Source: Rhynchopus sp. YZ270_cl-10
Taxonomy: Eukaryota > Euglenozoa > Diplonemea > Diplonemida > Diplonemidae
Assembly (NCBI GenBank): GCA_964035575.1
Contig: OZ037845.1
Coordinates: 1,364,001-1,428,000 of the forward strand
Direction of reading: 5' to 3'
DNA: 64,000 nucleotides
Positions within the stretch are counted from its first letter, which is position 1; the number at the start of each line of letters is the position of its first letter. Both the position numbers and the translations under genes were made by a program. The notes below the pieces were generated by a model. The model saw only the letters and a program-made list of their open reading frames with translations, had not been told where the DNA came from and ran no database searches. Of the stretch, positions 63,596-64,000 are shown piece by piece.

Positions 63596-63823
63596 AAAAA
63601 AAAACTGTGTTTCCACACAGATAGTATTGCTCCAAATAGAAAAACGTGGCACGCTTTTTATCAAAAGATGTGCAACAGATTACCATTTTTTTGGGGTCGA
63701 TAAGAGAAGGGTGTCATTGTCGCAATTAGAAGTATAAAAGTGGATGTTGTGTCTTTTTATGTCTTACGTTTCCCCTCGCCCCTTAATCCGCATCACAGAG
63801 CCCCTTATTTTTACACAACACAA
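63596..63823. promoter_or_regulatory. 5' flank of ERH
   Basis: AT-rich. It ends with a pyrimidine-rich stretch (TTTCCCCTCGCCCC) and CATCACAG at 63798, about 25 bases before the ATG, a possible splice acceptor or leader. Confidence 0.35.
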
Positions 63824-63928
63824 ATGAGTCACACAATTCTGCTCTGCCAGCCAAGCACACAGAACAGCAGTCGTATATACTCTGATTATGAGACAGTGGA
63901 AGAGGCGTTGGATGGCGTGTGCAAAATG
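63824..63928 (+). CDS. ERH: Enhancer of rudimentary homologue, first exon (gene continues past window)
   Basis: The 35 codons encode MSHTILLCQPSTQ...DYETVEEALDGVCKM. Animal ERH starts MSHTILLVQP and continues with a DYES...GVCKM block at the same spacing, so the assignment is firm despite the short length. ERH is a small, highly conserved dimeric nuclear protein linked to mRNA splicing and RNA processing. After the Met codon of VCKM the similarity stops and GTATGG begins, so exon 1 ends at 63928 (phase 0) and the rest is intron to the window edge. The donor resembles the GTATGA donors of the NTPase-nuclease gene at 23.4 kb. Frames on the opposite strand here are shadows. Confidence 0.85.
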
Positions 63929-64000
63929 GTATGGAATTATACGCTTTTGTCTTTGCACAACATTTCTCCCCCTATTCATGATCACAACCGAGCTGCGTTT

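Overview
The window is eukaryotic nuclear DNA from a protist whose genome is full of repeats. Eukaryotic markers are a DENND6-type DENN protein, a C7orf25/UPF0415 protein, an enhancer-of-rudimentary (ERH) homologue cut off by the right edge, and spliceosomal introns (GTATGA or GTATGG donors, CAG acceptors). All eight confidently called host genes are on the + strand, most with no visible intron, and several have a pyrimidine tract plus AG just upstream of the likely ATG. That layout would suit polycistronic transcription with trans-splicing, as in Euglenozoa (kinetoplastids, diplonemids). This placement is inference: no spliced-leader gene is visible.

Layout. 0-5.2 kb: an unrecognised 536-aa gene and the UPF0415 gene. 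5.3-31.8 kb: an accessory block of nested mobile elements, namely inverted-repeat elements, foldback elements, a piggyBac-like remnant, minisatellites, arrays of a CATGAT motif, and a broken DIRS-like retroelement with split direct repeats. It also holds one three-exon gene for a Crinkler/RHS-like P-loop NTPase plus nuclease. Most of this block (16.06-31.83 kb) lies between two ~378-bp direct copies of the region upstream of the next host gene. 31.8-37.5 kb: a compact host cluster with a SpoU/TrmH methyltransferase carrying an inserted dsRNA-binding domain, a YjjX-type inosine/xanthosine triphosphatase with a membrane anchor, and a DENND6-like protein. 37.5-41.8 kb: T-rich, apparently non-coding DNA with two families of small hairpins. 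41.8-54.0 kb: a large palindrome with near-identical ~2-kb arms, built from units bounded by CTAG. It is interrupted by a 2.6-kb element loaded with micro- and minisatellite DNA and by a whole-looking DIRS-like retroelement present in one arm only. 54-58 kb: more inverted-repeat elements. 58-64 kb: a membrane-anchored purple acid phosphatase, a large calponin-homology/coiled-coil protein and the start of ERH.

The host genes do not form an obvious pathway. The most informative material is structural: paired empty and filled sites inside one palindrome show that the DIRS-like element integrates without target duplication; a family of elements always inserts at CTAG; small hairpins keep a CACGAGAG-type loop while stem bases change; and long genes switch back and forth between C/A-ending and G/T-ending synonymous codons in blocks of a few hundred bases.
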